A stretch of 50,036 nucleotides of DNA from Lysobacter_K sp038248955 (GCA_038248955.1 JBBRWW010000004.1:1-50036), one strand, 5' to 3'. Counted from the stretch's first letter, positions 41,801-49,901 are shown. The notes: generated by a model not told the origin, from the letters alone. Numbers and translations: made by a program.

Positions 41801-44800
41801 ACCGCGGCGCACGAAGCCGAACGCGCCGAATCCGAACGCGTCGAAGCCGAACGCGTCGAATCCGAGCGCGTCGAAGCCGAACGCGCCGAAGCCGAACGCG
41901 TGGAGGCCGAACGCGTCGAATCCGAGCGCGTTGAATCCGAAAGCATCGAAGCCGAACGCATCGAAGCCGAACGCATCGAAGCCGAACGCTTCGAAGCCGA
42001 GCGCTTCGAAGCCGAGCGCGTCGAAGCAGAACGCCTCGAAGCCGAACGCCTCGAAGCCGAGCGCGTGGAGGCCGAACGCGTCGAAGCCGAGCGCCTCGAA
42101 GCCGATCGCGTTGAATCCGAACGCGTCGAAGCCGAACGCGTCGAAGCAGAACGCCTCGAAGCCGAACGCGTCGAAGCCGAGCGCGTGGAGGCCGAACGCG
42201 TCGAAGCCGAACGCGTCGAAGGCGTGCACGTGGAGGCCGCTCGACTCGAGGCGGAGCGACTGGAAGTCGAGGGCACCGAAGCCGAACGCCTCGGAGCGGT
42301 GCGCATTGAGGCCGAGCGCATCGAAGCCATTCGCATCGAAGCAGAACGCGTCGAGGCGGAGCGTGTCGCAGCCGAGCGCGTCGAAGCCGAACGCATTGAA
42401 GCCGAACGCATCGAAGCCGAGCGCGTCCAAGCCGAACGCATCGAGGCCGAGCGACTCGAAGCCGAACGCATCGAAGCCGAGCGCCTCGAAGCCGAGCGCA
42501 TCGAGGCCGAGCGCCTCGAAGCCGAGCGCGTCGCAGCCGAGCGCGTCGCAGCCGAACGCATCGAAGCCGAACGTATTGAAGCCGAACGCATCGAAGCCGA
42601 GCGCGTCGAAGCCGAACGCATTGAAGCCGAACGCCTCGAAATTGCGCGGGCCCAGGAAGAAGAGCGTCTCGACAACGCGCGGATCGAAGCGGAGCAGGTC
42701 GAGGCCGACAGGCTTGCGCACGACAAGAAACTTGAAGCCGCCCGAATCGAGGAGGATCCGGCGCTTGCCGCGCTGCTCGACGGGCTGCTGCCGCCGGTCG
42801 AAGACCCCGACCAGCCGCTGGACCTGACCGGTCTGGATCCGGAGCTGGTCGAGATCTTCGTCGAGGAGGGCGTCGACCTGCTCGACCACTCCGACGGCCT
42901 GTTGGCGCGGCTGCGCCAGGCGCCCAGCGAGCGCGAGCCGCTCGTCGGGTTGCAGCGCGACCTGCATACCCTCAAGGGCGGTGCCCGCATGGCCGGCATC
43001 ATGGCCGTGGGCGAGCTCGGACACGTCATGGAGTCGCTGCTCGAAGCCGTTGTCGAGAATCGCCAGGAACTCGGCCGTGACGGCGTGCCACTGCTGGAAC
43101 GCGGTTTCGACCGCCTGCACGCAATGGTCACCCGCGTCGGCACCGGTCGGGCGATCGCGATGCCGGAGGAGATGATCCGCGAATTCGATGCGAGGTCCCG
43201 CGGCGAATCGTTCTTGCATGGTGGTACCGTCGCCGTCGATCGTTCCAGCGAGCAGACGCCGAAGGTCCCGCTAACGCCACTCACGCCGCTGTCGGCGCCG
43301 ATCGGCGAAACGCCGCTCGATGACGAAGAAGAGATCGGAGTGCGCGCGCCGCAGGAGCAGGTGCGCATCCGCGCCGACCTCCTCGACCGCCTGGTCAACT
43401 ACGCCGGCGAAGTCGCCATCTACCGCGCCCGCCTCGAACAGCAACTCGGTGCGTTCCGAGTCGCCATCACGGAAATGGACGCCACCAACATCCGCGTGCG
43501 CGACCAGTTGCGTCGACTCGAGATCGAGACCGAGGCGCAGATCATTGCGCGCTACCAGCGCGAGCAGGAAACCAGCGACGCCACGTTCGACCCGCTTGAA
43601 CTCGACCGCTTCTCGACCCTGCAGCAACTGTCGCGGGCATTGTCGGAATCCGCGGCCGACCAGGTCAGCCTGCAAGGCACCTTGGATGACCTGACGCGCC
43701 AGTACGAAACCTTGCTGCTGCAGCAATCGCGGGTCAGTTCCGACCTGCAGGAAGGCCTCATGCGCACGCGCATGGTGCCTTTCGATGGACTGCTGCCGCG
43801 TCTGCGCCGCGTGGTCCGCCAGGCGTCGGGCGAATTGGGCAAGCAGGTCCAGCTCAAGCTCGAAGGGACCCAGGGCGAACTCGATCGCAATGTCCTCGAG
43901 CGCATGACCGCGCCGCTGGAGCACATGCTGCGCAACTCCGTGGCCCACGGCCTGGAATTGCCTGCACAGCGCAAGCTGGCCGGCAAGTCGCCGGAAGGCA
44001 CGATCCGCCTCGCGGTCCGCCGCGAAGGTTCGGAAGTCGTGCTCGAAGTGGGCGACGACGGCGCCGGCCTCGATCGCGCGGCGATCCGTCGCCGCGGCGA
44101 GGAACGTGGCCTGGTGCGCAGCGATGCGATCCTCAGCGACGCCGACCTCGACATGTTGATCCTCGAGCCGGGCTTCTCGACGGCCGACGAGGTCAGCCGG
44201 CTGGCCGGTCGCGGCGTCGGCATGGATGTGGTCGCCAGTGAAGTGCGCCAACTCGGCGGCACGCTCGACATCCATTCCAGTCCCGGCAAGGGTGTCACCT
44301 TCATCCTGCGCCTGCCGCAGACGCTCGCGGTCACCCAGGCGGTGTTCGTGCGCATCGGCGAGACGTCGTTCGCGGTGCCGATCGCCTCGGTTCGCGGCGT
44401 GGGCCGCATTGCCCGCGACCAGCTGGCCGGTGTCGATGGCGCCGACCCCGTCTACCACTACGGCGGCGAAGACTACGCGGTGCATGACATGGGCACCCTG
44501 CTGGGCCAGGCCACGGCGAAGGCCGAGGGCCACCTGCAGATGCCGGTGCTGCTGATCCGCTCCGGCGAGCTTCGCGCCGCGGTCACCGTCGACCAGGTCG
44601 TCGGCAACCGCGAAATCGTGGTCAAGCCCGTCGGCCCGCAGGTCGCCTCGATACCGGGAATCTTCGGCGCCACGATCATGGGCGACGGCCGCGTCGTGGT
44701 GATCCTTGACGTTGCTCCGCTGGTGCGCCGCTACATCGCCTTGCCACGCGACCACGTGCCGGTACAGGCGGTGGTGCACGAGGTTCGGCGGGTGCCGCTG

Positions 44801-45172
44801 GTGATGGTGGTCGACGACTCGATCACGATGCGCAAGGTCACCGGCCGCGTGCTGGAACGCAACAACTTCGAGGTCCTCACGGCGAAGGATGGCCTCGACG
44901 CGCTGGAGCGCATGGCCGACGTCGTTCCCGACCTGATGCTGCTCGACATCGAGATGCCGCGCATGGACGGTTACGAGTTGGCCACGGCGATGAAGGCCGA
45001 CCCACGCCTGCGCAACGTGCCGATCGCGATGATTACCTCGCGAACCGGCGAAAAGCATCGCCAGCGTGCATTCGACATCGGGGTCAACCGCTACCTGGGC
45101 AAGCCGTACCAGGAACCGGAACTGATGCGCAACGTTTACGAACTGCTGGGCATCGAGCGCGACCATGAGTGA
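38867..45172 (+). CDS. chpA: Hybrid chemotaxis kinase ChpA/PilL with a long charged repeat helix
   Basis: ChpA is the CheA-type histidine kinase of the pilus chemosensory system. The protein is 2101 residues. The N-terminal ~560 residues are FimL-like with degenerate Hpt modules (LHQVHGTLRM, H52). True or near Hpt motifs follow at H676 (FHTLKGSGRLVGAK), H862 (IHTLNGAFAM, Lys replaced by Asn) and H1367 (LHTLKGGARMAG). Between the last two, residues ~982-1258 are an EAER repeat helix. The catalytic core has the N box near residue 1690 (HMLRNSVAHGLEL), G1 (VGDDGAGLD) and G2 (GRGVGMDVV). A CheW domain and a C-terminal receiver (VVDDSITMR; phosphoacceptor D2027 in LLDIEMPRMDG) complete it. It is followed 6 nt later by the chpB-like gene. 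Confidence 0.95.
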   Translation: MTVMREAIDTTTLGWIKPELDETLRQARQDIEAFAENPADASAMRACAAHLHQVHGTLRMIELYAPAMVAEEMERLAMALQQGDVADRDEACAALMRGVVQLPDYLERLQGGHRDIPIVLLPLLNELRATRGEPGLNESVLFSPDLDRPLPQHLQAHEPASPASGRTSVAPQLAALRAGLATWPEDGAPADPAQLAIAIDSLLADAELEPLRRMLWVASSVAGALRDGALPPTKALRQAFSGVEREARQLLEGEGFVATRVEPTAEPTRQLLYHVAHSDGRHQALDELRQTFDLDAELPSESELAHARGSLSGRNRALLDTVSAAIKEDLLRVKDALDLYLRTGQTDVSQLHPQVEALTRVSDTLGMMDLGVARGVVLQQRDAVHEIVGGRRPADETALLDIAGALLYVDASLDDQVSRLGLPDSDGSDDRLATESRKVLDIVVREAIANFGDARQSLVAFVETNWDHAELAEVPRLLEEVSGALRMLELPIPARYLVAVQRYAQVELIELGRIPNAQQLDTLADAFASLEYYLEALRDQRPNRDDILDIARQSLEQLHYWPLPELRVAGAAPVGDAPAFELTESVEAEVAAALASVSALAPVDIPAPPETVVAAAADLAVRAGGFEHSDDIDDEIREVFLEELEEEINNLGELLPLWRQAPDDSERLRSIRRVFHTLKGSGRLVGAKTLGEFSWKIEGMLNRVLDGTRPPSPAVMALVAQVHQTLPQLHAALQGSGVISADLEGMQAIADRLAAGEEVLYVAPPVADSAVASTGPAIARDLARDETGSPTGASGPDSAGNDALAALSAVAEEASVRASVDPVLLEILGTEVNGHLATIEQWLVDAGSAPQPADDRMQRAIHTLNGAFAMTEVPVITDVTAPTETYVKRLLSAGLAPSEEGLAAMAAVTVAIRRTLATLESPQPRVPLFEGLAARMEALRDSLPAARSTLPMDDADHAEFEGGEGESLTAVDLSAYADTAAHEAERAESERVEAERVESERVEAERAEAERVEAERVESERVESESIEAERIEAERIEAERFEAERFEAERVEAERLEAERLEAERVEAERVEAERLEADRVESERVEAERVEAERLEAERVEAERVEAERVEAERVEGVHVEAARLEAERLEVEGTEAERLGAVRIEAERIEAIRIEAERVEAERVAAERVEAERIEAERIEAERVQAERIEAERLEAERIEAERLEAERIEAERLEAERVAAERVAAERIEAERIEAERIEAERVEAERIEAERLEIARAQEEERLDNARIEAEQVEADRLAHDKKLEAARIEEDPALAALLDGLLPPVEDPDQPLDLTGLDPELVEIFVEEGVDLLDHSDGLLARLRQAPSEREPLVGLQRDLHTLKGGARMAGIMAVGELGHVMESLLEAVVENRQELGRDGVPLLERGFDRLHAMVTRVGTGRAIAMPEEMIREFDARSRGESFLHGGTVAVDRSSEQTPKVPLTPLTPLSAPIGETPLDDEEEIGVRAPQEQVRIRADLLDRLVNYAGEVAIYRARLEQQLGAFRVAITEMDATNIRVRDQLRRLEIETEAQIIARYQREQETSDATFDPLELDRFSTLQQLSRALSESAADQVSLQGTLDDLTRQYETLLLQQSRVSSDLQEGLMRTRMVPFDGLLPRLRRVVRQASGELGKQVQLKLEGTQGELDRNVLERMTAPLEHMLRNSVAHGLELPAQRKLAGKSPEGTIRLAVRREGSEVVLEVGDDGAGLDRAAIRRRGEERGLVRSDAILSDADLDMLILEPGFSTADEVSRLAGRGVGMDVVASEVRQLGGTLDIHSSPGKGVTFILRLPQTLAVTQAVFVRIGETSFAVPIASVRGVGRIARDQLAGVDGADPVYHYGGEDYAVHDMGTLLGQATAKAEGHLQMPVLLIRSGELRAAVTVDQVVGNREIVVKPVGPQVASIPGIFGATIMGDGRVVVILDVAPLVRRYIALPRDHVPVQAVVHEVRRVPLVMVVDDSITMRKVTGRVLERNNFEVLTAKDGLDALERMADVVPDLMLLDIEMPRMDGYELATAMKADPRLRNVPIAMITSRTGEKHRQRAFDIGVNRYLGKPYQEPELMRNVYELLGIERDHE
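41812..42640 (+). repeat. About 55 tandem 15-bp units encoding (V/I/L)EAER inside chpA
   Basis: The 829-nt tract is built from units like GAAGCCGAACGCGTC. Units vary mainly at the hydrophobic codon (GTC, ATC, CTC), the Ala codon (GCC, TCC, GCA) and GAA/GAG choice. The tract is interrupted once, around 42220-42310, by diverged units (GVHVEAARLEAERLEVEG). Because the unit is 15 bp, gain or loss by slippage keeps the reading frame. The protein repeat is E-A-E-R plus one aliphatic residue, with Glu and Arg spaced i to i+3 and i+4, which favours a stable single alpha-helix. Net charge is about minus one per unit. Confidence 0.9.
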
Positions 45173-45178
45173 CCGGCG

Positions 45179-46792
45179 ATGAGTACGATTGCCCGCCGGG
45201 TCGTGCTGCTGGCCCGGCCCGGCGCTGCCTGTGACCGTTTGCGCGGTGCGCTGGCCGATGCCGGCGCCGAACTCGTGCTGGAGGCCGACCCGCTGACGCT
45301 GGACCCGGCGACGCTCGATGCGGCGCAGGCGCAGGTGGTGCTGGTGGCGCTCGATACGCAGACGGAGGACGCGCTAGACCGCTTCGACGCATGCCTGCAC
45401 AACCCGGCGATCGAAGTCATCTTCGAGGAAGCCGAATTGGCCGCACGACGCGAAGGCTGGGAAGCCGCGCGATGGGTGCGGCACCTCGCGTCCAAGCTGC
45501 ATCGCCATGGCGATGTGTTGCCGCCAGGCAGCGGGGCGGCCGAGGAGGACGCGACGACCCAGGGCGCTGCTGCTGTCGAGTGGATACAGGGCACGTCGGA
45601 GCTGGCGGTGGCGACCGACGCCGCCGACGCTTTGTCCGTTGATAGCCCAGCCGTCGGCGCGGAAGCCGTGGTCACGGCGCATGAATTCGATCCGTTGTTC
45701 GGGGAAATCACCGTCCCGGACGCCGCGCCGACAGTAGGCTCGGATAGCGAAGTCCTGTTGGTTGATCCGTCGGCAGCCTTCGATCCCAGCCTCGATTACT
45801 CCTATGACGGCGACTTCGACAGCATTTCGCTCGAGATGCCGGCCGAGTTTCGATCGCCGGTCATTGCCGAAACCAACGAAATCCACGTCAATGTCGAACC
45901 TGGCGCCCTGGCCACCAGCGAACTCACCCTGGAGCTGGAGACCGGCGGTGCCACGTCCGTTACCGACGACCCGGGATTCGACGCCATGTTCAGTGGCGAT
46001 TTTTCGCCGTTGACGTTCACCGAGGCCGACGGCCTTGAATGGGCCCCGGCCGCTGGCGGCATGGGTGGCGACGCCGACAGCGCGCCGGAAAGCGCGCCCG
46101 ACCCCAGCCGGCGTGTCCTGGAATTGGTGTCCACCGACGACGCCCATGCGCCGGCCCATGCTGCGGACGGCCCCGAGGTGGATCATCGATTCAGGCACGA
46201 CCTTGCCAGCCTGGAGTCTCGTATCGCAGGCATGGAACTGGTCGTCGACCACATCGTGAAGGGCCCCGCTCAGGCCAATGGCGCGGTACTGGTGATCGCC
46301 GGAATCGGCGGGCCCGACGCCGTGCGCCAGTTGCTGGGCGCATTGCCCGAAGATTTTCCGCGCCCGGTGCTGGTGCAGCAGCGTCTGGATGGCGGTCGCT
46401 ACGACAAGCTGGTCGCGCAGATGCAGCGAGCCACCGCGATTCGGGTCAGGTTGGCGGAACCGGGGTTGCCCGCTATCGCCGGGGTGATCTACATCCTTCC
46501 GGGCGACATCACCATCAAGGTGACAGACATGGGCATCGAGTTCATCGCTGGCGACGATGACGTGCTGGCCCAATTGCCATCGGCCGACAGTGCAGTGCTG
46601 CTGCTCAGCGGTAGCGATCCTGCCCAGGTCGATGCCGTGATGACCCACTCCTGGGCCGGCGCGCTGGTGAGCGGCCAGTCACCCGACGGCTGTTATGACG
46701 CGGAAGCGCCGAATGCACTGCTCGCCCGTGGTGGCGGCTCCGGCCAGCCGGCCGAATTGGCCGAGCGCCTGTCCGCACGCTGGCGTTCCTGA
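45179..46792 (+). CDS. chpB: ChpB-like protein with degenerate CheB methylesterase domain
   Basis: The protein is 537 residues. The N-terminal ~110 residues look like a receiver fold that lacks the acidic pocket (VVLLARPGAACDRLRGALAD). A long acidic, low-homology middle (about 115-345) follows. The C-terminal ~190 residues align with CheB methylesterase (AVLVIAGIGGPDAVRQLLGA, PVLVQQRLDGGRYDKLVAQM, AGVIYILPGDITIKV, SWAGALVSGQSPDGCYDAEA). The catalytic residues are not preserved: the Ser of GASTGG is absent from AGIGG (residues 374-378), the His is replaced by Gln401, and the Asp of GNDG falls at DPAQ (about 480-483). It is probably a structural or regulatory remnant. Position between chpA and chpC supports the chpB designation. 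Confidence 0.85.
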   Translation: MSTIARRVVLLARPGAACDRLRGALADAGAELVLEADPLTLDPATLDAAQAQVVLVALDTQTEDALDRFDACLHNPAIEVIFEEAELAARREGWEAARWVRHLASKLHRHGDVLPPGSGAAEEDATTQGAAAVEWIQGTSELAVATDAADALSVDSPAVGAEAVVTAHEFDPLFGEITVPDAAPTVGSDSEVLLVDPSAAFDPSLDYSYDGDFDSISLEMPAEFRSPVIAETNEIHVNVEPGALATSELTLELETGGATSVTDDPGFDAMFSGDFSPLTFTEADGLEWAPAAGGMGGDADSAPESAPDPSRRVLELVSTDDAHAPAHAADGPEVDHRFRHDLASLESRIAGMELVVDHIVKGPAQANGAVLVIAGIGGPDAVRQLLGALPEDFPRPVLVQQRLDGGRYDKLVAQMQRATAIRVRLAEPGLPAIAGVIYILPGDITIKVTDMGIEFIAGDDDVLAQLPSADSAVLLLSGSDPAQVDAVMTHSWAGALVSGQSPDGCYDAEAPNALLARGGGSGQPAELAERLSARWRS

Positions 46793-46802
46793 GGAAACCG
46801 CA

Positions 46803-47513
46803 ATGTCAAAGAAATCGCAGAACCGCCACGGCAAGGCCGCATCCGCATCGAAACCCGCTTCCCCGCCGGAATCCCGGAGGGAGGTTGAACCGGTAGTCGG
46901 CCGGAACGATAGCGATCCGACCGCTCAGACCGCCAAGGCCGACGGCAGTGCGGCGACCAGCCAGCAAGCCAGCCGAGGGACGAAGCCCGCTTCGACGGCG
47001 GCGAAGCTCCAGGAAATTCGCCAGCCGGTCCGCCAGGCCACCGCGCAAGGTGCGCAGGCCGACATCCGCGGGGTGCTGATCCAGTTGGCCGGCGCGCGCC
47101 TGTTGTTACCCAACGCGACCATCGCCGAAGTGCTGTCCTACGCGCCGCCGGAACCGGTCGAAGGCTCGCCGGAATGGCTGCTCGGCAAGATCCGCTGGCG
47201 TGGTTGGCAGTTGCCCCTGGTCGCGTTCGCCGAGCTGGCGGGCGTCGGCCGTGAGCCGGCGGCGTTGGGCAGCAAGGTGGTGGTCCTGAAGGCGCTGGGC
47301 GGCAATGCCCAGGCCCCGTACTTCGCGATCCTGAGCCAGGGCTTCCCGCGACTGGTCACGGTCGCGCGCGATGGACTCGTTGCCGACAGCGACAACGCAC
47401 CATTGCCGGTGGGCGTGCAGTCCCGGGTGATGATGAACGAGGATACGGCCTTTGTGCCGGACCTCGGGGTCGTGGAGTCCCTGATCAGCCAGGCATTGGC
47501 CAAAGCCGCCTGA
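46803..47513 (+). CDS. chpC: CheW-like protein ChpC
   Basis: ChpC is the second CheW-type adaptor of pilus chemosensory clusters. The protein is 236 residues from the ATG at 46803, preceded by GAGGAAA. The first ~85 residues are Lys/Ser/Ala/Gln-rich and disordered-looking. The CheW-like domain (about 88-230) has GVLIQLAGARLLLPNATIAE, PEWLLGKIRWRGWQLPLVAF and the terminal strand VPDLGVVESLISQALAK. It is 10 nt after the chpB-like gene and ends the cluster. No chpD or chpE homologue follows. Confidence 0.9.
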   Translation: MSKKSQNRHGKAASASKPASPPESRREVEPVVGRNDSDPTAQTAKADGSAATSQQASRGTKPASTAAKLQEIRQPVRQATAQGAQADIRGVLIQLAGARLLLPNATIAEVLSYAPPEPVEGSPEWLLGKIRWRGWQLPLVAFAELAGVGREPAALGSKVVVLKALGGNAQAPYFAILSQGFPRLVTVARDGLVADSDNAPLPVGVQSRVMMNEDTAFVPDLGVVESLISQALAKAA

Positions 47514-47718
47514 GGTCGATGCCGCCGTCGCTGGCGTGGCGGCCTAAGCCCGCCTGATGGAAGGCATCGCCGGCCTGATCGGATGCAGCGGTGCGAATGG
47601 CGCGGACGTCTGGGGCGAAGTGGCAGCCCCTCGATGCCATGAAACCCGGGGCACTGCCGGACAGGCGCAAGCCGGACCCGTTCACCTCCGCGCCGCCGCG
47701 CGGGACGTGCTCGGTTCG
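47514..47718. other. Convergent spacer between chpC and rsmE
   Basis: The 205-nt spacer separates the end of the Pil-Chp operon from rsmE on the other strand. A short inverted repeat, GCCGCC...GGCGGC (about 47520-47544), may form a hairpin after chpC but has no T-run. Short open frames here are not supported by codon context or homology. Confidence 0.4.
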
Positions 47719-48456
47719 CTAGCCGAGATCGCCCAACGACGCCTGTAGCGCTGCGATCGCGGCGAGCCCTGCGGTCTCGGTCCTCAGGATGCGTGGTCCC
47801 AGCCGCAGGCCGCGGAATCCCGCCGCCCCGAGTTGTTCGCGGTCCAGCATCGACCAGCCTCCTTCCGGGCCCACCGCCAGCAGCACCGGCGTGGCCGATG
47901 GCAGCTGCAGCGCGGCCAACGACAGCGTGCCGTCGGGATCCAGCAGCAGGCGCAGCCCGCCCGCGGGCAGTGACGCCAGTACCCGGGCAAGCGAAGCCGG
48001 CGCGTCCACCGCGGGCACCACGGCGCGACCGCTCTGCTCGCAGGCCGCCACGACGACGCTCTGCCAGTGCGCGAGCCGCTTGCCGGCGCGGGAGTCGTCA
48101 AGCTTGACCTCGCTGCGTTGCGACGACAGCGGCAGCACCGCGCCCACCCCGAGTTCGGTCGCCTTCTGCAGGATCAGGTCCATCTTCTCGCCACGCGCGA
48201 TGCCCTGCAGCAGCACGATGTGCAGCGGAGACTCGCGATCGACGATCACCGACGCCTCGATCGTGACGCGCAGTTCGCGCTTGCCGGCGGCGATGATGCG
48301 TGCCGCGTAGTCATGGCCATCGCCATTAAACAGCACGCAGGCATCGCCGACGCCGAGCCGCAGCACCCGCGAGAGGTGCGTGGCCGCGCTTTCGGGCAGG
48401 GCAAGCTCGCTGCCCGGCGCCAGCGGCGCCGCGACATGGATCCGGGTCAGGCGCAT
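47719..48456 (-). CDS. rsmE: 16S rRNA (uracil1498-N3)-methyltransferase RsmE
   Basis: RsmE methylates U1498 of 16S rRNA, using SAM and a SPOUT-type knotted fold. The protein is 245 residues. The N-terminal PUA-like part is MRLTRIHVAAPLAPGSELAL and HLSRVLRLGVGDACVLFNGD. The conserved IVLLQGIARGEKMDLILQKA and ELGVGAVLPLSSQRSEVK follow. The SAM-binding knot is LLAVGPEGGWSMLDREQLGA with LGPRILRTETAGLAAIAALQ. It overlaps the end of bioA by 10 nt on the same strand, so it is probably co-transcribed. Confidence 0.96.
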   Translation of the reverse strand: MRLTRIHVAAPLAPGSELALPESAATHLSRVLRLGVGDACVLFNGDGHDYAARIIAAGKRELRVTIEASVIVDRESPLHIVLLQGIARGEKMDLILQKATELGVGAVLPLSSQRSEVKLDDSRAGKRLAHWQSVVVAACEQSGRAVVPAVDAPASLARVLASLPAGGLRLLLDPDGTLSLAALQLPSATPVLLAVGPEGGWSMLDREQLGAAGFRGLRLGPRILRTETAGLAAIAALQASLGDLG

Positions 48457-49895
48457 GCATCCGCATCGCGGGTGGCTTCGTGGATCGCCGCAAGGGTGGT
48501 GTCGGCGAGCAGCCGCAAGGCGTCGTCGTCGATGCAGTAGGGCGGAATCCAGTACAGCACGTCACCAAGCGGGCGCAGCAGCACGCCGCGCCGGAGTGCC
48601 GCGCGGTAGGCGCGCAGACCGACGCGCTGGCCCGGCGCAAACGGCGTGCGCTTGTCGCCGCCGCGGGTCAGCTCGAAGGCCACGATCATCCCGGCCTGGC
48701 GCACGTCGGCAACGTCCGGCAACCCGGCAAACGGCGCCGCCAGCTCCGCCATCCGCGTCGCGGTCGCCCGGTTGCGGGCGATGACGTCGTCGGAACCGAA
48801 GATGCCCAGCGATGCGAGCGCGGCCGCGCAGGCCAGCGGATTGCCGGTGTAGCTGTGCGAATGCAGGAACGCGCGCTCGCGGGAATCGTCGAGAAAGCCG
48901 TCATACAGTTCCTGGGTCGCCAGCACCGCGGCCAGAGGCAGCGCGCCGCCGGTCAGGCCTTTAGACAGGCACAACAGGTCGGGCATCACCGCCGCCTGCT
49001 CGCAGGCGAACATAGTGCCGGTGCGGCCGAAACCGACCGCTATCTCGTCGGCGATCAGGAATACCCCGTGCACGTCGCACAGCTCGCGCGCACGCTTGAG
49101 GTACACCGGATCGTGCATGCGCATGCCGCCGGCGCACTGCACCCGTGGCTCCAGGATCAAGGCGCAGATTTCGCCGGCGTGGTCATCCAACAGGCGCGCG
49201 AGTGCGTCGGCGGCGTCCTCGGCGTGGCTGGCGGCGCTCTGCCCGGGCTGGGCGAGGTACGCATCGGGGGAGGGCGCGAACAATGCCTGCGCCAGCAGGG
49301 GCGCATACACGCGCCGGTACAACGGGATGTCGCCGACCGCGAGCGCCCCCAGTGTTTCGCCGTGGTAGCCGCCTTCTAGCGCGACGAACTTGGTGCGTCG
49401 CAGCTCGCCGCGATTGTGGAACCAGTGGAACGCCATCTTCAGCGCCACCTCGACCCCGGCCGAACCGTTGTCGGCATAGAAGACCTTCGCCAGCGGCGCG
49501 CGGCCTTCCTGGCGGGGAGCGAGCGCCAGCAATGCCTCGGCCAGTTCGACCGCCGGCGCGTGCGAGCAGCCGGCCAGGATCACATGCTCGAGCGTGCGCG
49601 CCTGCCGGGCGATGGCGTCGGCAATCCGCGGTTCGGCGTGGCCGAACAGGTTGGTCCACCAGCTCGAAATCGCATCGAGGTAGCGCCGGCCGTCGCGACC
49701 GATCAACCACGGCCCCTCGCCGCTCGCGATCGGCAACAGCGGCAGGACGTCCGGGTGTTCGCGCATTTGCGTGCACGGGTGCCAGAGCACCGCCAGGTCG
49801 CGGGCGCGCCATGCGTCGGCTTGCGCCGCGCCGAGCGCCGGGTCGGCTGCGGGGGCCTCTGTTAACATTCCGCCATCGTGATCGATCTTCTGCAT
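48447..49895 (-). CDS. bioA: Adenosylmethionine-8-amino-7-oxononanoate aminotransferase BioA
   Basis: BioA uses SAM as amino donor to convert KAPA to DAPA in biotin synthesis, with PLP as cofactor. The protein is 482 residues from the ATG at 49895; ATGs at 49913 and 49868 are alternatives, and the first 25 residues are poorly conserved. Family motifs are LWHPCTQMREHPDVLPLLPI, YLDAISSWWTNLFGHAEPRI, FYADNGSAGVEVALKMAFHW and GGYHGETLGALAVGDIPLY. The PLP-binding Asp is in GVFLIADEIAVGFGRTGTMF and the Schiff-base Lys in LLCLSKGLTGGALPLAAVLA. HSHSYTGNPLACAAAL follows. The partner genes bioB, bioF and bioD are not in the window. Confidence 0.96.
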   Translation of the reverse strand: MQKIDHDGGMLTEAPAADPALGAAQADAWRARDLAVLWHPCTQMREHPDVLPLLPIASGEGPWLIGRDGRRYLDAISSWWTNLFGHAEPRIADAIARQARTLEHVILAGCSHAPAVELAEALLALAPRQEGRAPLAKVFYADNGSAGVEVALKMAFHWFHNRGELRRTKFVALEGGYHGETLGALAVGDIPLYRRVYAPLLAQALFAPSPDAYLAQPGQSAASHAEDAADALARLLDDHAGEICALILEPRVQCAGGMRMHDPVYLKRARELCDVHGVFLIADEIAVGFGRTGTMFACEQAAVMPDLLCLSKGLTGGALPLAAVLATQELYDGFLDDSRERAFLHSHSYTGNPLACAAALASLGIFGSDDVIARNRATATRMAELAAPFAGLPDVADVRQAGMIVAFELTRGGDKRTPFAPGQRVGLRAYRAALRRGVLLRPLGDVLYWIPPYCIDDDALRLLADTTLAAIHEATRDADACA

Positions 49896-49901
49896 TCCGC
49901 C

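Noticed and set aside
41812..42640. CRISPR array-like periodic repeats
   Set aside because: Units are 15 bp, contiguous, without unique spacers, and lie inside a coding frame; they are a coding minisatellite.
38564..43219. A 1551-codon open frame on the minus strand opposite chpA, with FDAFGF-like repeats
   Set aside because: It is the complement of the 15-bp repeat and GC-rich chpA coding sequence. The plus-strand frame has all the kinase domains; the antisense frame has none.
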